Source: Dactylis glomerata
Lineage: Eukaryota; Streptophyta; Magnoliopsida; Poales; Poaceae
Assembly: GCA_007115705.1 (NCBI GenBank)
Contig: QXEO01000211.1
Coordinates: 186,001-250,000, forward strand
Direction of reading: 5' to 3'
Length of the DNA stretch: 64,000 nt
The notes below the pieces were generated by a model. That model did not search any database and was not told the DNA's origin. It saw nothing but the letters and a program-made list of their open reading frames with translations. Position numbers and translations under genes: made by a program. Numbering within the stretch: the stretch's first letter is position 1; each line of letters begins with the position of its first letter. Below are positions 1 to 11,884 of this stretch, piece after piece.

Positions 1-10
1 TGTTGGTTTC

Positions 11-754
11 TGTCGTGGGAATTTAGAGACAGTAGCCATGGGGAGGCTTATCGATGGGGCTCAACGATGGTGACGATGGGTCCGGCTCGGGATTGTGCCA
101 ACGGAGACAACTCGGTTTACCCAGGTTCAGGGCCCTCCCCGATGGAGGTAAAACCCCTACTTCCTGCCTGCTTCATATTATCTCGACAGTAGCGATTACA
201 GTGCTCCTCGAGCTGTTCGGGCTAGAGGAGGAAGAAGAAGATTGGATCTCCCTAGTCTAAGGGTCCAGACCCCCTTATATAGGCGGGGGTCTGGTTACAG
301 GTTAGGTAGCGGTTCGGCCGGCTGCCGGCTCCTCCGTGGCGGCGTCCTCGGCATGATCCTCCGGCCCCGCTCTGACGATCGCGCTTTATAAAGTGCCTTT
401 TCCCTTGGACCGGCATCTGGGAGGCATATGTCCTCCCTTTTGCCTCGGATCCTGTCGTGGGGAAGGCTCCTTGATCGCTGATTGGTTGGGTTCGGTCGTG
501 GCATTCGCCACTCCCGTCCTTTGCCTCTGTCGCTCTTGTCGGGGCCAGCCCACTTTCAGCGAAACAGCCGTTGGAGGGCTTTTGTCTTCATCGCTCGGCT
601 CCGACTCTCCTCGGTGGAGTCGCCAGCCGGCTGCCGTCGCAGCCGGCCCTTTGGGCGGAGCCGTTCTTCTCATCCTAGAGCCGTGGAGATTCCTGGGACG
701 CCAGCCGGCAGATAGCTCGGCCCTTGGCATGCCCCATAAGTCATCCCCACGACA
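11..754 (-). repeat. 3' LTR of element A
   Basis: The ends are TGTCGTGGG and CCCACGACA, an inverted terminal repeat. It is near-identical to 9129-9872. A polypurine tract (GGGGGCTAG read on the minus strand) abuts it at 755-764, as expected for the 3' LTR of a minus-strand element. The short ORFs inside occur in both LTR copies and show no protein family, so I do not call genes here. Confidence 0.92.
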
Positions 755-1151
755 CTAGCCCCCGAAACTAGCAAATTCCCATGGGTTAGCATGGGGCTTC
801 GGTGGGTTCTTGCTCTCGCCGAAGTTAGCTTGTTTCCGCCGAAGTCCCAGGATTCTTCGTTCGGCCTGGAGTCATTGGCCTCGCGGTCAAGTCCTGCGGA
901 GTGTTGCCAGCCGTCTCGGGATGAGCCGGCTCCGAGACCGATCCGGCTAGCGGCTGCCACGCGGCCGCCCACCGTTGTCCGGCTCCTTGGGACTTGCTCC
1001 ACTTGTCCACGTGCCGCTACGTCACGTCTGATCGGCCCCGGCCCCATGATCTTCTACGGCAACCACGGCGGTTGCCCGATCTTTATGCGGTCGTGGCTCG
1101 TGATGAAAGGGGTCATCGTGGGCGAAATGCGCAACTGACCCGCCCCCTCAC

Positions 1152-1159
1152 TTTTAAAT
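1152..1159 (+). promoter_or_regulatory. Possible TATA box of the antisense gene of A
   Basis: TTTTAAAT lies about 160 bp before the proposed ATG at 1317. The spacing resembles the stronger TATATATA element of B (about 165 bp before its ATG). Support is by position and analogy only. Confidence 0.3.
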
Positions 1160-1316
1160 CGGGAACCGTTCCTGAGGCAAAGCACCGGTTGCCTGCTTCT
1201 CTTCCTCCTTCGGCATTCGCTCCACCTGAATTCCTCTGCTCCCAAGCTTCGTCCCCACGGGATTAGGGTTTACTGCTCGCTTCGCCGCCATTCCGCTCAT
1301 CCAGATCCGCACCCGG

Positions 1317-4300
1317 ATGGCTCCCAAAGCCTCTCGGCCCAAAGGGAAGGGGGCGGCCTCGGACAAGGATGCCGCTCCACCCGCTCTGCCGAAGGGATCC
1401 TGGGAAGGCTCTTGGGTGAAGGAGAAATAGATCGAGCTACTACACCAAGGTCAAGTGCTTCCGCCCGTGGATCTCGTGGGCTGCCGTCCTGCCGGCGACG
1501 AGCGAGTCCCCGCTCCTGAGCCTGGGGAGACGGTGGTATTTTATGACCATTTCCCCTGGGGCTTCGCACTGCCCGCCAGCAGCTTCTTGCGCCAATTCCT
1601 GGATCATTTTCATCTGCAGCCGCACCACATCGGGGCAAACACGATGATGACGCTGGTCGCGTTTGTGGCCCTTTGCGAGGCGTACTTAGGCATCTGGCCC
1701 AACGTTGAGCTGTTCCGCTGGCTGATCTAGTTCAAGACCCAGACGGCGGAAACCGTCCCGGTGGTATGCGGTACCGCCTCCTTTTATGCGCGCAAGACCG
1801 CGGACTTCCCTGGCATAAAGGGGAAATAATCTTGCAAGAAGTGGCAGCGCTCCTTCTTCTATGTGAAGAATCTGAAGGAGGGCGCTGACCATATCAATCT
1901 TCCGCCCTTCGAAGCAAATGGGCCTGAGCGGGACAGCTGGAGTGCTCCTCTCCCTCGTCCCATGCCGGACATGGAGAAAATTCTCCAGCGGATCTCCACT
2001 CTAGAGAAGGAGAGCGGCCTCCGACCTCCTTCTCGCCTTTTTGGTTGCCCGCGTGTCACCTCTCCAGCGTCGCTCGCACAAGATGTGCTTCCTGGGATCG
2101 GCCAGGGATCCAACTCGTCACTCTTCCAAGACACTGTCAGCGACGGAGGTGGTGAAGAAGGCAAATCGCGTTGCTGATGTCAAGCTTCAAGCCTCGTGGA
2201 AGTGGGGCCTAGAGCCTTATGACCGAGATAACCTGATTGTTGAGATGCGCTTGCCGGGTTTGGCTTCTATCTCTCCCCCCTTGTGATTCTGATCATCTGA
2301 CCTTTGTTTATTTGGCTCGGGCAGAACTTGTTTGCTCTGCAAACTGTAGAGAACTCAGCCCAGCGTCGAGCCGGCTTTGCCGCTGACAGAGCGGAGTCAG
2401 ACGACGAGGTCGTTTGAGACGATGCTGAGGAGGAGGAGGACGCTGGCTCCCGTGCCGCCGTCGAGAGCTCAAGCGCCACCCATGGCAATGAAGGAAGTGA
2501 AGAGCTCATAGACTCGGGTGAGCCCCTCAGCCACTCCAGTAAGTTTCTAGGTCCCTCCTTCTTAAGAAACTGGTCCAAGGATGATGATGACAAAGCAGGA
2601 TCGGTTGCCACCCTCGGGGGCGCAGCCCTTCATGTAGCCGCCGCAGCCACCGCTGGAGCTCAAGCTCCCCCGATCGTGGATTTGCCAGAGTCTCGGGAGC
2701 AACATCCTGTTGCTTCAGAGCCGGCAGACTATGAGGGGACTGGAGGCAGGTCGGCTGGCGCCAAGAGAAAGGGTCAGCCAGTTCCGACCGAGCCGGCTGA
2801 GAAGCGTAGGAGACCGGAGCCGGCAACGAAGAACCTGCTCCATCCTAAGATGAAGAACGTGACCAAACGGTGAGCTACCACCGTAGCCGGGTAAGCTTCC
2901 CGCCTCAGTGCTTCTTACCATTATTGGCCGCCGCAGTTCTGATCGACTCAATCGTGGGGTGCCTTCTTTATAGGTCTCCCATTTCCATTGATCTGGTTAC
3001 ACAGCCTCCCCCGTTTCCGCCTTCGGGGAAGCTGTGACCTCGGCTCCTGACCTCCCATGCAACAAGAGGGCGCACAGGGAGGATGCCGGCGGCGACCTGG
3101 GTCACGCTGAAGAGGACCGCCGCTCTTCGCGGTTGGAGCTTGTCGCAAGCGAAGCTGGGGCGGAGGAGCCTGCCCGCCCGGAGGCACCGGCGAATGCTGT
3201 TTCCAGCCCGGCTGCTGCGACCGAGGCCGAGCCTGCACAAGCCGGGGAAACTGCCTCGGCAGAAGCTGCCATGTCTCCTCCCGCCATCGGCGAGATCACG
3301 GCGAGGGATGTCGCCGCCGCCAGTGCGTCCTCTGACCCGCCCGGCCAAGAAGACACGCGAGAGGCCGCAACGAAAACGGTGGAAGAGACCCCGGCGCCCG
3401 CACGGTTGTTGGAGCCCTCGGAGCTGGCTGTCCAGACCCCTTCCATCTCTGAGGTTGCACCGAACACGCGGATTGTAGCCCCTGCAATTGGGGCAGGGGC
3501 TGGCGTGGCCGCTGGTCCCCTTTTCTTTGGGTTGGCCTCCAACTCCGGCGAGATTCCTCAAGGACCTCTCACTACTCGGGTAGTGGGGAGTGAGCGTGGT
3601 GAAGCCTTTCCAGCTCCTGAGGTTGCGACCAGGGACGCCTCGAGGGGGAAAGCTCCTGCTGCTGTGGCCGGGTCTGGCGTTGGGACTTTAAGCTCTGCCA
3701 GCCAACTTCAGCAAGAATGGGCAGACACTGCCTCGAGCGTCGAGGCCGGAGGAAAACTCAAGGTCCAGGGTAGCAAACTGACCCTGGCGGATCTGAACAA
3801 GCAGTTTTCTACCATCAACGAATCGCTGAGGAATGTTAGCCTCTAGTTCCTCGATGCAGTACGGACGACCGATGTAAGTACCGCACCTTTAACCTTTGAT
3901 TTCTTCTGTTGGCTGGGAGGCGAGGCTCGCAGCTCTGTGGCCAATTTCTCTATGCACCCTAGCCCCCGAGTTTCAAGGTAGCTGCAGCGGTAGCTGGCTT
4001 GAAAATGAATCTCGCTAAGAGGCATTGCCTTTCTATCTTCTGCAGGATCTGAATGCGCTCCGAGCTAGCGTCTTCCAGAAGCTACTAGCGAAGTATCGCG
4101 CCGGCAAGGTTCAATACCAGGGTTTAAAAAGGGAGCTGGAGAAGCTGTCAGGTAAGCTCGGGACCCTCCGCTTTGAAATGCTACTACTGCCTTTTCCGCT
4201 CTCATACTTCCATTCTCAGGTGCCGCCTCGCTCATCGCCTTGCTTGAGTCCCGGTTGGCCAACTCGGTGTCGGCCGACGCAGTTGAGTCGCTCAAACAAA

Positions 4301-5376
4301 AGCACGCGGAGGAGCTTCAAGGCCTGCAAACTCAAGCTGCCCGGGCTCAGGAGTTGGAGACGGAGCTGACGAAGGCTCGAGGGGCAGAGTCGTCGCTGCG
4401 GCTGGAGTTTGACCGCCAGCTGGCCAAGGAGCGAGGAATCCTCTCCGTGAAGTACGATAGCGAGGTGGACGAGCCTCGCGTGTCTTTGGAGAGCAAAGTC
4501 GAGGTCCACGATGCTGAGATCAACGAGCTGAAAGCTCTTCGGAAGCTGGACAGTCAGTGGCATGACAAGGAAAACGGCGTTTGGCGTGCCCGAGACCGCA
4601 AACTCCAGTCCGACTTGCTGGGATTGGAGCACGCTCTTCACGATATACTTGCCTCTCTGTTTCCCAGCTTCTGCTCTTTCACGCTGTTTCCTCACTCTCT
4701 GATTGCTCTCGCAGAGGCTTTTCCCAATTCCGATGGAGCCGCGGCAACTGCACTGGAGGAGTATAGAGTAGAGCAAGAGATCGTCCCTAGCAGCGACCCC
4801 AAGGCCCAACCTTCCTCAGGGGAATTGATGGCATCGATCAAAGGCCAGCTTCACCCAGTTGCTAAGCTGGGCGGGGATCTCCGCCAAGCTGTTGTTTCTG
4901 TCTTTAGAACTTTGTGGCCAGGGCGAGCGGTGCCTGACGAGGTCGAGGCGCTCCTCAAGTGGATTCCGCTTGCGTCCAACCGGGTCGACGTCTGGAAAGA
5001 GTCCGTGGCTCGAGCCGACGCTGAGCAGGCTTTGGAGTTCGTGCTCTCATGGTATCCAGGCGTTAACCTAGACCAACTGGAGAACCTTCGCGAGGGCGGA
5101 TTGGCAGGTCTCGACAAATCCAATCTCCGCCAACGCGCTTGCGCCATCACAGAGTGTGCCGATACCGATGTGCTTTTCGACGCTGGGGATAGCGACAAGT
5201 CCTTGGACGACGCGGATTTCGAAGAGCCCAGCTCTGCGGAAGAACCTCAGAAGGCCCCCGAGGATCTTGCTGACAACTCCATTCCTCCGTCCCCCAGCGG
5301 CGACGACTTTGTCTTGGCAGCTAGAACTGGCGACGCTACTCCACTGGATCCAGCCGGCTCGCCAATGGCCCCCTGA
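1317..5376 (+). pseudogene. Antisense 'putative gypsy type transposon' gene of A, broken
   Basis: The ATG at 1317 opens a basic, Lys/Ser-rich N-terminus. The conserved plant gypsy-type antisense domain (Pfam class PF04195, recognised from the FHLQPHHIGANT and ALCEAYLGIWPN segments) follows in the same frame. In-frame stops interrupt it at 1428-1430 (TAG), 1728-1730 (TAG) and 1827-1829 (TAA). Later exons at about 3034-3846, 4240-4640 and 4714-5376 give an acidic/Ala-rich region, a long coiled coil and the conserved C-terminal Trp/Ala-rich domain. Intron-like gaps with GT..AG ends include about 4152-4219 and one ending with CTCGCAG at about 4713. The function is unknown; the family is found antisense near the 3' end of Tat-lineage elements. 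The same gene is far better preserved in element B. It is not expected to give a full protein here. Confidence 0.72.
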
Positions 5377-6046
5377 CTGTATCAGGACTTCCTTGTTCGT
5401 TTGTACGCATGCTGAACTTATGCCGTACCCAATGACATTTCGTTCATGTATACTGATGACATTTCACCCTAAGTCCCATATGTATTGGTTTCTAGTCGTT
5501 TATGAACCGGATTTAGCCTGACCTCTTTCGACTTTTTCCTTTATCTCCCCATCCTTCGGCCCTTCTAACCCCAACCGGCAGCCTGGTGCCGGTTGGTCTC
5601 CCTTGGACTGGCAGCCGAATGCCAGTCTAGGGTGGGAGCGTGCCACGGGATGAGGAGTAGTACTTCGGTGTGTAAGAGATCCGGCTTGGTCCAGTCCACA
5701 CACAACTATTAACCAACGCACGCGGTTCGTGGGCGAACGCTCATTAACGTTTTTGCGTTCTGCCCTCTTAGCAATTTTCCTGTGTGGGTGACCTGCCAGC
5801 TCCATCGCCCGCGGCTCGGGATGGAGGTTGGGCTCGGGGTCCGATCCGCACATAGTACTCATTCGTCTGACAAGAAGCTCGGTTCATCGGGTTGTGGGCG
5901 TTTCCTCTTAGCTATTTTCCTAGGTGGGTGACCTGCCGGCTCCACCTCACGCGACGCGGGATGGAGGTTTTTGCCTTGGTTTAGCCGAAGGTCTTAAGCA
6001 ATCGATATCTCGACTTGTCTCGGGCGAAGCTATGAGGTGCTCCCTC
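5377..6046. other. Convergent intergenic segment of A
   Basis: This separates the end of the plus-strand antisense gene from the end of minus-strand Gag-protease. I see no coding domain; the pol found at the equivalent place in B, J and K is absent. It contains a pair of 66-bp direct repeats. Confidence 0.6.
5764..5969. repeat. 66-bp direct repeat pair in A
   Basis: 5764-5829 and 5904-5969 have the same length and align without gaps. Shared blocks include GGGTGACCTGCC and GGGATGGAGGTT, and a 74-bp spacer separates the copies. They lie just past the end of Gag-protease, where pol would start. Confidence 0.75.
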
Positions 6047-9000
6047 CTACCTCGAGGAAGGGCCAGCCCCCGAGACAAGAGCTTCTGCCTTCTTGCCCAC
6101 TTCGGGCGGGACTTCCTTGGTGCCGCCTGCCGGCTTGAGATGAGGAGCTGGCTGGCTCGACGCCGGGCGGCCCGGCTGGTCCGCCGCCAATCGCTGTAGC
6201 AGCTGACGCTTCTTCTCAGCGATGACCAGAGCCTCCGCTAGCTTAGAACTGGCCCTTGCACACTCTATCGACTTCTTGTAGCATCCGGTGACAGTAATCA
6301 CCCCACGGGGGCCCAGGAGCTTCATCTTCAAGTAGTCATAGTGTGGGACTGCCATGAACTTGGCCAGGGTGGGTCGACCAAGCAGCGCATGATAGGGGCT
6401 GTTGAGGTCTACCACCTTGAACCAGATCGGCTCGCGATGATGATTGTCCTTTCCGCCGAACAGCACTTCCAATTCGATCCTTCCCATTGGCGTACAAGAG
6501 TGTCCCGGCAAGATCCCATGAAAGGTTAGCTTGGTTGGCTTCAGCTAGATCTCTGGGATCCCGAGCTTTTCCATCGAAGTGCGATAGAGCAGGTTGATGC
6601 TGCTGCCTCCATGGATGAGCACGCACGAGAATCGGCAGGTGTGTGTCTCTGAGAACACAATCGGGTCCAAGACTAGCGTGTAGCCCCCGGGTCTCGGCAT
6701 GAGTGGCGGATGATCTTCACGCCCCCAGGTAATAGATGCGTCAGACCAGTGCATGTACTGCGGTCCAACTTGTATGACAGCATTCACCTCGACACCAAAC
6801 CATGACTCATCCTTTCGATCTTCCATCTGGGAAGTGAACACGTGATATTGTTCCACATTTGCTTCCTCGGGGTAGTCCCCAGCTGCTCTAGCCGGCTGCC
6901 GATTCTTGTTCCCTTGCGCTTTAGCTGGCAGGCCTAGCGGAGGACCAGGCAGTTGGTGGTTACCTTGCTCCGGGTCTCTGGTGAAACTGCACTGGCGAGT
7001 GGTATGCGCTGCCGGCTTGCCTGAGACGCTATGGAACTTGCAGGGTTGGTCTAGCATCACCTCGATGGTGTACTTGTCCTTGCTGAACTTGTCTCCTTTG
7101 CACTTCTGGCTTCCACCCGTAGCCCCCGGGCTTCCTTGAACAGCGGCCACTTGCTGGGAGCCGTACTTGTTGTCACGGCGCCTGTCTTTCCTCTTGCCGT
7201 GTCGATCACGGTTGTGATGTCCTCCTTGATCGGCTGCCGGCTGAGATTGGCCTCCAACTGGCGCTGGCTCAACATATTGCACTCTTGCAGCAGAGTCGGC
7301 GGAAGCATACTTGTCCGCTATCGCCATGAAATCCGCCATTGTCTTCGGCTCGGCCCTGTGGAGCTTATGCTTCAATAAGGTTCCTTCTCTACACCCGTCC
7401 GTGAAGTAGCCAATGGCTTGCTCATCACCCACTCCTTCGCATGAGTTGCGCAGCTCGGACCATCTCATGAGGTAGTCACGGTCTGGCTCATCTGGGCCTT
7501 GCTTGCAGAGGGCCAGCTACCGCGGGCGAGACGGTCGCTTGTAGGTTCCCGTGAAGTTCTTGATAAATGCTTCTTGGAAATCATGCCAGGAGTTGATCTG
7601 CAGAGCCGGTAGGCTGTTGAGCCATGTCCGAGCAGATCCTGTCAGCATGAGCGGCGCGTAGCGCACCACTGTCCTCTTGTTGCCACCTGCGATGTCGACA
7701 GCGGTGACGTAGTCTGACAGCCAGTCTTTCGGGTTCACCGCCCCAGTGTACTTGGGCATGTCGCGCGGGAGCGCGAACTTGGCCGGAAAGGGCTCGTTGC
7801 GGATGCGAGGGCCAAAACAGACCGGCCCCACAGAAGATTCCTCCTCGTCGAAGTTGGAGTCCGCTAGCTGGTTGAGCCGATGGCGAGCGTCATCCTTCGG
7901 CGGGTCGACGCGTTGCCCGATCCTCAGGCTCGCGTGCGAGCGAGCTGGCTGATGACCCTGAGCGCCTTGGCCGGCTCCCTGGGCCGGCTGGGCTTGCGCC
8001 GTAGACTTGCCGCGCGCCGGCTCCGCTGCGTCTGCCTCAGGAGGGCGACACAGCTTCCTGGTGACCGCAGCCGGATCTCGAGGCTGCCGGTTGTGGTGGC
8101 TAAAATGCTAGGTGCGATGGTTTCCGCCGCTTTTGCCAGGAGCTCGGTTGCTCCGGCTGTGCTCCGCCGGGCCGTGGTTGGGTGACGAAGCTTGTCCCTA
8201 CGACTTGTTCTGGCCGGCTACGCCGATGCGGTTGTCGTGCCGGGTGCCCCTCGCCTCTCCGCGTGGCTCCATCGCCTGCTGCTGCAGATCGGCGGCGTCC
8301 AAGAGTTCTTGGATGCGGGCTTGCTTTTCCCGCAAGTCCTCGCCTTGCAGTCCATCCAGTTCAGAGGTGATGTAGAGCGCGGCGCGAAGGTTCTTCGTGG
8401 GCGTGCTGTAGGTGGGCTTGGTGATGATTGGAGGCAGCCTCGCCGAGGGCGATGCCTGGTTCAGCTCCACGCCCAGCTCACGGCCTCGTTGACGAACTTG
8501 TCCCGCCCGGCTAGGGCCGTCTCTAGCCGGAGTGAAGCCATGGGCGGTGTTGTACTCTTGGATCGTGGAGAGGACGCGCCGACGAGTGTCTTCGACGTCG
8601 AGCGCTTCCTTGAGAAGGTTACGGCACATCCGCTCCAGATCCTCGGAGATCTTGACTGGATCCGCGGTGAGGTCGAGTGGAGCGCACAGGTCCGTGATGG
8701 CTGCGTCCAACATGTCCCGCTCTGGAGGTGGAAGAACTTGTTTCGGTGGAGGTGGGCGTTCAAGCGGCGGGCGCGCGGAGCGCGGTGGGTCACCGCCACC
8801 ATCCTCCTCCAGGGCCAGCACATCGACCATGGTGCAAAAGTCGGTGCTTTCACTATCGTCGGAGTCTGTGTCACATAGAGGGTCAAGCACATCGGTTACC
8901 TCCTCCGGGAAGGGCTTGGCGACGTAGAAGCGGTGGCTACCGATGTCGAGGAAGGAGCCGATGTCGCTGAGGCCGTTCTTGAAGTAGGCCAAGTTGTCGC

Positions 9001-9127
9001 TGACGCAGTCGAAGGTGCTGAACCTCCAGACAAGGCCGAAGGCGACCTTCTCACCGAGAGTCGATGAGGGTCCCGGTCGGAACTTGACTCCGCTCGCCGC
9101 CGCGCTTTGCCCCACGGTGGGCGCCAA
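6047..9127 (-). pseudogene. Gag-protease of A (interrupted by TAG codons)
   Basis: One minus-strand frame runs from the PBS to 6047 through the segments 9127-8198, 7831-7517, 7468-6545 and 6511-6047. These are separated by in-frame stops; the TAGs at 7514-7516 and 6545-6547 look like CAG to TAG changes. The N-terminal third is acidic and low-complexity. The segment near 7517-7831 carries the retrotransposon gag core (TGSARTWLNSLP). A CX2H..H-X4-C knuckle lies near 7010-7060. The aspartic protease motif near 6610 reads IHGGSS, where the B homologue has MDGGSS, so the catalytic Asp is lost. No convincing ATG is visible near the 5' end. The last stop, TAG 6047-6049, sits at the boundary where pol follows in related elements. 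Confidence 0.78.
9109..9126 (-). other. Primer-binding site of A (probably tRNA-Lys)
   Basis: On the minus strand this reads TGGCGCCCACCGTGGGGC, 2 nt inside the 5' LTR. From memory it is complementary to the 3' end of plant tRNA-Lys(CUU). Element B has the identical 18-mer. Confidence 0.75.
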
Positions 9128-9128
9128 C

Positions 9129-9872
9129 TATCGTGGGAATTTAGAGAAAGTAGCCATGGGGAGGCTTATCGATGGGGCTCGACGATGGTGACGATGGGTC
9201 CGGCTCGGGATTGTGCCAACGGAGACACCTCGGTTTACCCAGGTTCAGGGCCCTCCCCAATGGAGGTAAAACACCTACGTCCTGCCTGCTTCGTATTATC
9301 TTGACAGCAGCGATTACAGTGCTCCTCGAGCTGTTCGGGCTAGAGGAGGAAGAAGAAGATTGGATCTCCCTAGTCTAAGGTTCCAGACCCCCTTATATAG
9401 GCGGGGGTCTGGTTACAGGTTAGGTAGCGATTTAGCCGGCTGCCGGCTCCTCCGTGGCGACGTCCTCGGTGTGATCCTCTGGCCCCGCTCTGACGATCGC
9501 GCTTTATAAAGCGCCTTTCCCCTTGGACCAGCATCTGGGAGGCATATGCCCTGCCTTTTGCCTCGGATCCTATCGTGGGGAAGGCTCCTTGATCACTGAT
9601 TGGTTGGGTCCGGTCGTGGCGTTCGTCACTCCCGTCCTTTGCCTCTGTCGCTCTTGTTGGGGCCAGCCCACTTTCGGCGAAACATCCTTTGGAGGGCTTT
9701 TGTCTTCATCGCTCGGCTCCGGCTCTCCTCAGTGGAGTCGCCAGCCGGCTGCCGTCGCAGTCGGCCCTTCAGGCGGAGCCGGTCTTCTCATCTTAGAGCC
9801 GTGGAGATTCCTGGGACACCAGCCGGCAGATAGCTCGGCCCTTGGCATGCCCCATAAGTCATCCCCACGATA
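9129..9872 (-). repeat. 5' LTR of element A
   Basis: It matches 11-754; both termini have decayed (TATCG for TGTCG, CGATA for CGACA). A minus-strand TATA element (CTATATAAGG) is at 9391-9400, a plausible start of the element transcript. Confidence 0.9.
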
Positions 9873-9877
9873 GTTTC

Positions 9878-10253
9878 ACTTGTTCTTAAATTACTTGTAT
9901 CTAGTCGTCCTCTTAAACTTGAAGGTGTCCTATGCATTTATGTTTTGCTCTCTCATGAAGTACAAGCTGAAAACCATTTGTATGTTTTTCCTTATGATTT
10001 GAACACAAGTTTGACTTTCATTGTTTCATTTTCATGATCTGTCATTTGTGTTCTTTTTCATGTTATAACATGGTTGCTAAGTTTCTTCTATCAAGATTAT
10101 GTCTTTCATGCCCATGTTTTAAGTTCTTTTGATCCCAGCGCACAACGCTTACATATATGGTCAAGATTGTGTAGGTGCATGTCACCTCAAAAATTATTTC
10201 TTTTATTACCACTTACCTACTCGAGGACGAGCAAGAGTTAAGCTTGGGGATGT
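9878..10253 (+). mobile_element. 3' internal end of Athila-like element G
   Basis: An AT-rich tail without an ORF ends in a polypurine-like tract (AAGCTTGGGGATG) directly before the LTR at 10254. The same sequence occurs inverted at 39935 onward in element D. The rest of G lies left of element A and outside the window. Confidence 0.75.
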
Positions 10254-11884
10254 TGATACGTCTCTAACGTATCTATAATTTTTGATGCTCCATGCTTGTT
10301 TTTACACCATTTGCTTAGTGTTTCGTTACACTTTGTGGCATTTTTATGCATTTTCCGGAACTAACCTATTAACGAGATGCCACAGTGTCAGTTTCCTGTT
10401 TTCTGCTGTTTTTGTGTTTCAGAAAAGTTACACAGGAAATATTCTCGGAATTGGACGAAACAAAATCCAGACGTCCAGATATTTACCGAAGCTTCTTGAG
10501 AACCGAAAAGGAGACGGAAAGGAGCCACAGGGCGGCCACACCACAAGGGGGGCGCGGCCTGCCCCTGGCTCGCGCCGGCCTATGGTGTGGCCCCCCTGGT
10601 CCACTTCTGGCGCTGCCCCTTCGCCAATAAAGACCTCCCGACGGGAAAAACCTAAACACCCGATTACTTTTCCAGAAAAACATCGCGATCCGCCGCCGTC
10701 ATCGACCCAAGATTGGGAGGGTCCAGAAGCTCTTCCCGGCACCTTGCCGGAGAGGGGAATCACCACCGGAGGTCTTCTTCATCGCCATGCTTGCCTCCGG
10801 CACGATGAGTGAGTAGTCTACCTTGGACTATGGGTCCATAGCAGTAGCTAGTTGGTTGTCTTCTCCACCATGTGCTTCATGTTCAGATCTCGTGAGCTGC
10901 CTTACATGATCGAGATCACTGTTATGTAGTTCTACATGTTGTGTTTGTTGGGATCCGATGAATATTGGTGTTATGATTGAGCTGAAGTACTGAATTTTAT
11001 CTTAAGTTATCTGTATGTTGTTTATGATCTTGCATGCTCTCCGTTGTTAGTAGCTATCATGGCCGAGTAGTTGCTAGTGACTCCAAGAGGGGGTATTTAT
11101 GCTCGATAGTGGGTTCATGCCTCTATTTAATCTAGGGGAGTGACAGAAACCTCTAAAGTTGTAGATGTGCTGTTGCTACTAGGGGGAAAACAACATTCAT
11201 ATGCTCGAGGGCATATGCTTTGTTTACATTACACACTTTGCTTAATGCAGTTATCTGTTGTTCGCAACTTAATACTTGTGGAGTTCTCGGATTGATTCGC
11301 CACAAGTGGATTATTAGTCATAGATGCAGTTGGATGGAGGTCTATGTATCTTGTTGTAATGCCCAGAGTAAATCTCATAGTGATCCTCTTGACATATCAC
11401 GTTGTCTTTATTCTATCAATTGCCCAACTGTAATTTGTTTACCCAGCATGTGTTATTTTATCTTATGGAGAGACACCACTAGTGAACTGTGGACCCCGGT
11501 CCTATTTCCTATATATTGCTTTCACCTATTTACTTTACTCGCACTGTTTACTTTACTCGCATACTACTACTGTTTTCCACTCGATACGCTCATACCCTTT
11601 GTTTCAAGCAAATCGGTGAGATTGACAAGCTCATCGTAAGTTGGGAACAAAGTATTTGGTTGTGTTGTGGGCAGGTTCCACATTGCCGCTCTCAAAGCAA
11701 AGCTTGGACGAGGCGCCCTATAAATTGTCCGGAGCTGTCACGAGGCTATCGGGCATCACCTTCAGTCGTTTGGCTTTTTCCTACTGGATTGATTACCTTG
11801 GTTTCATAACTGAGGGAAAACTTGATGCTATATTCATCAAACCTTCTCTTGGGGTTTCCAACTGGCTGGTCATTTAGTTCATCA
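10254..11884 (+). repeat. 3' LTR of element G (Sabrina/WHAM-like)
   Basis: It starts TGATACGTCTC and ends near TCATCA. The whole length aligns with the inverted LTRs at 14417-28900 and 29569-39934 after removal of nested insertions (about 1.61-1.63 kb each). The 3' end call rests on those copies. The LTR type is common in Triticeae as Athila-lineage elements; the exact family name needs a repeat-library search. Confidence 0.82.

Larger units (their letters stand above)
11..9872 (-). mobile_element. Element A: Tat-type Gypsy LTR retrotransposon lacking pol (non-autonomous)
   Basis: Two 744-bp LTRs (11-754 and 9129-9872) bound the element, and a 5-bp TSD GTTTC stands at 6-10 and 9873-9877. The PBS lies beside the right LTR, so the element reads on the minus strand: 5' LTR right, Gag-protease 9127 to 6047, then an antisense gene on the plus strand (1317-5376) before the 3' LTR. 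No reverse transcriptase, RNase H or integrase is visible. The two LTRs differ at roughly 5% of the first 190 positions by eye, so this insertion is older than element B. The arrangement with an antisense ORF before the 3' LTR is known for Tat/Retand-type plant elements such as maize Grande. Confidence 0.9.

Noticed and set aside
54..260. 68-aa ORF in the LTR of A, with a near-identical copy at 9172-9378
   Set aside because: Conservation is explained by the two LTR copies; no domain and it runs against the element's transcript.
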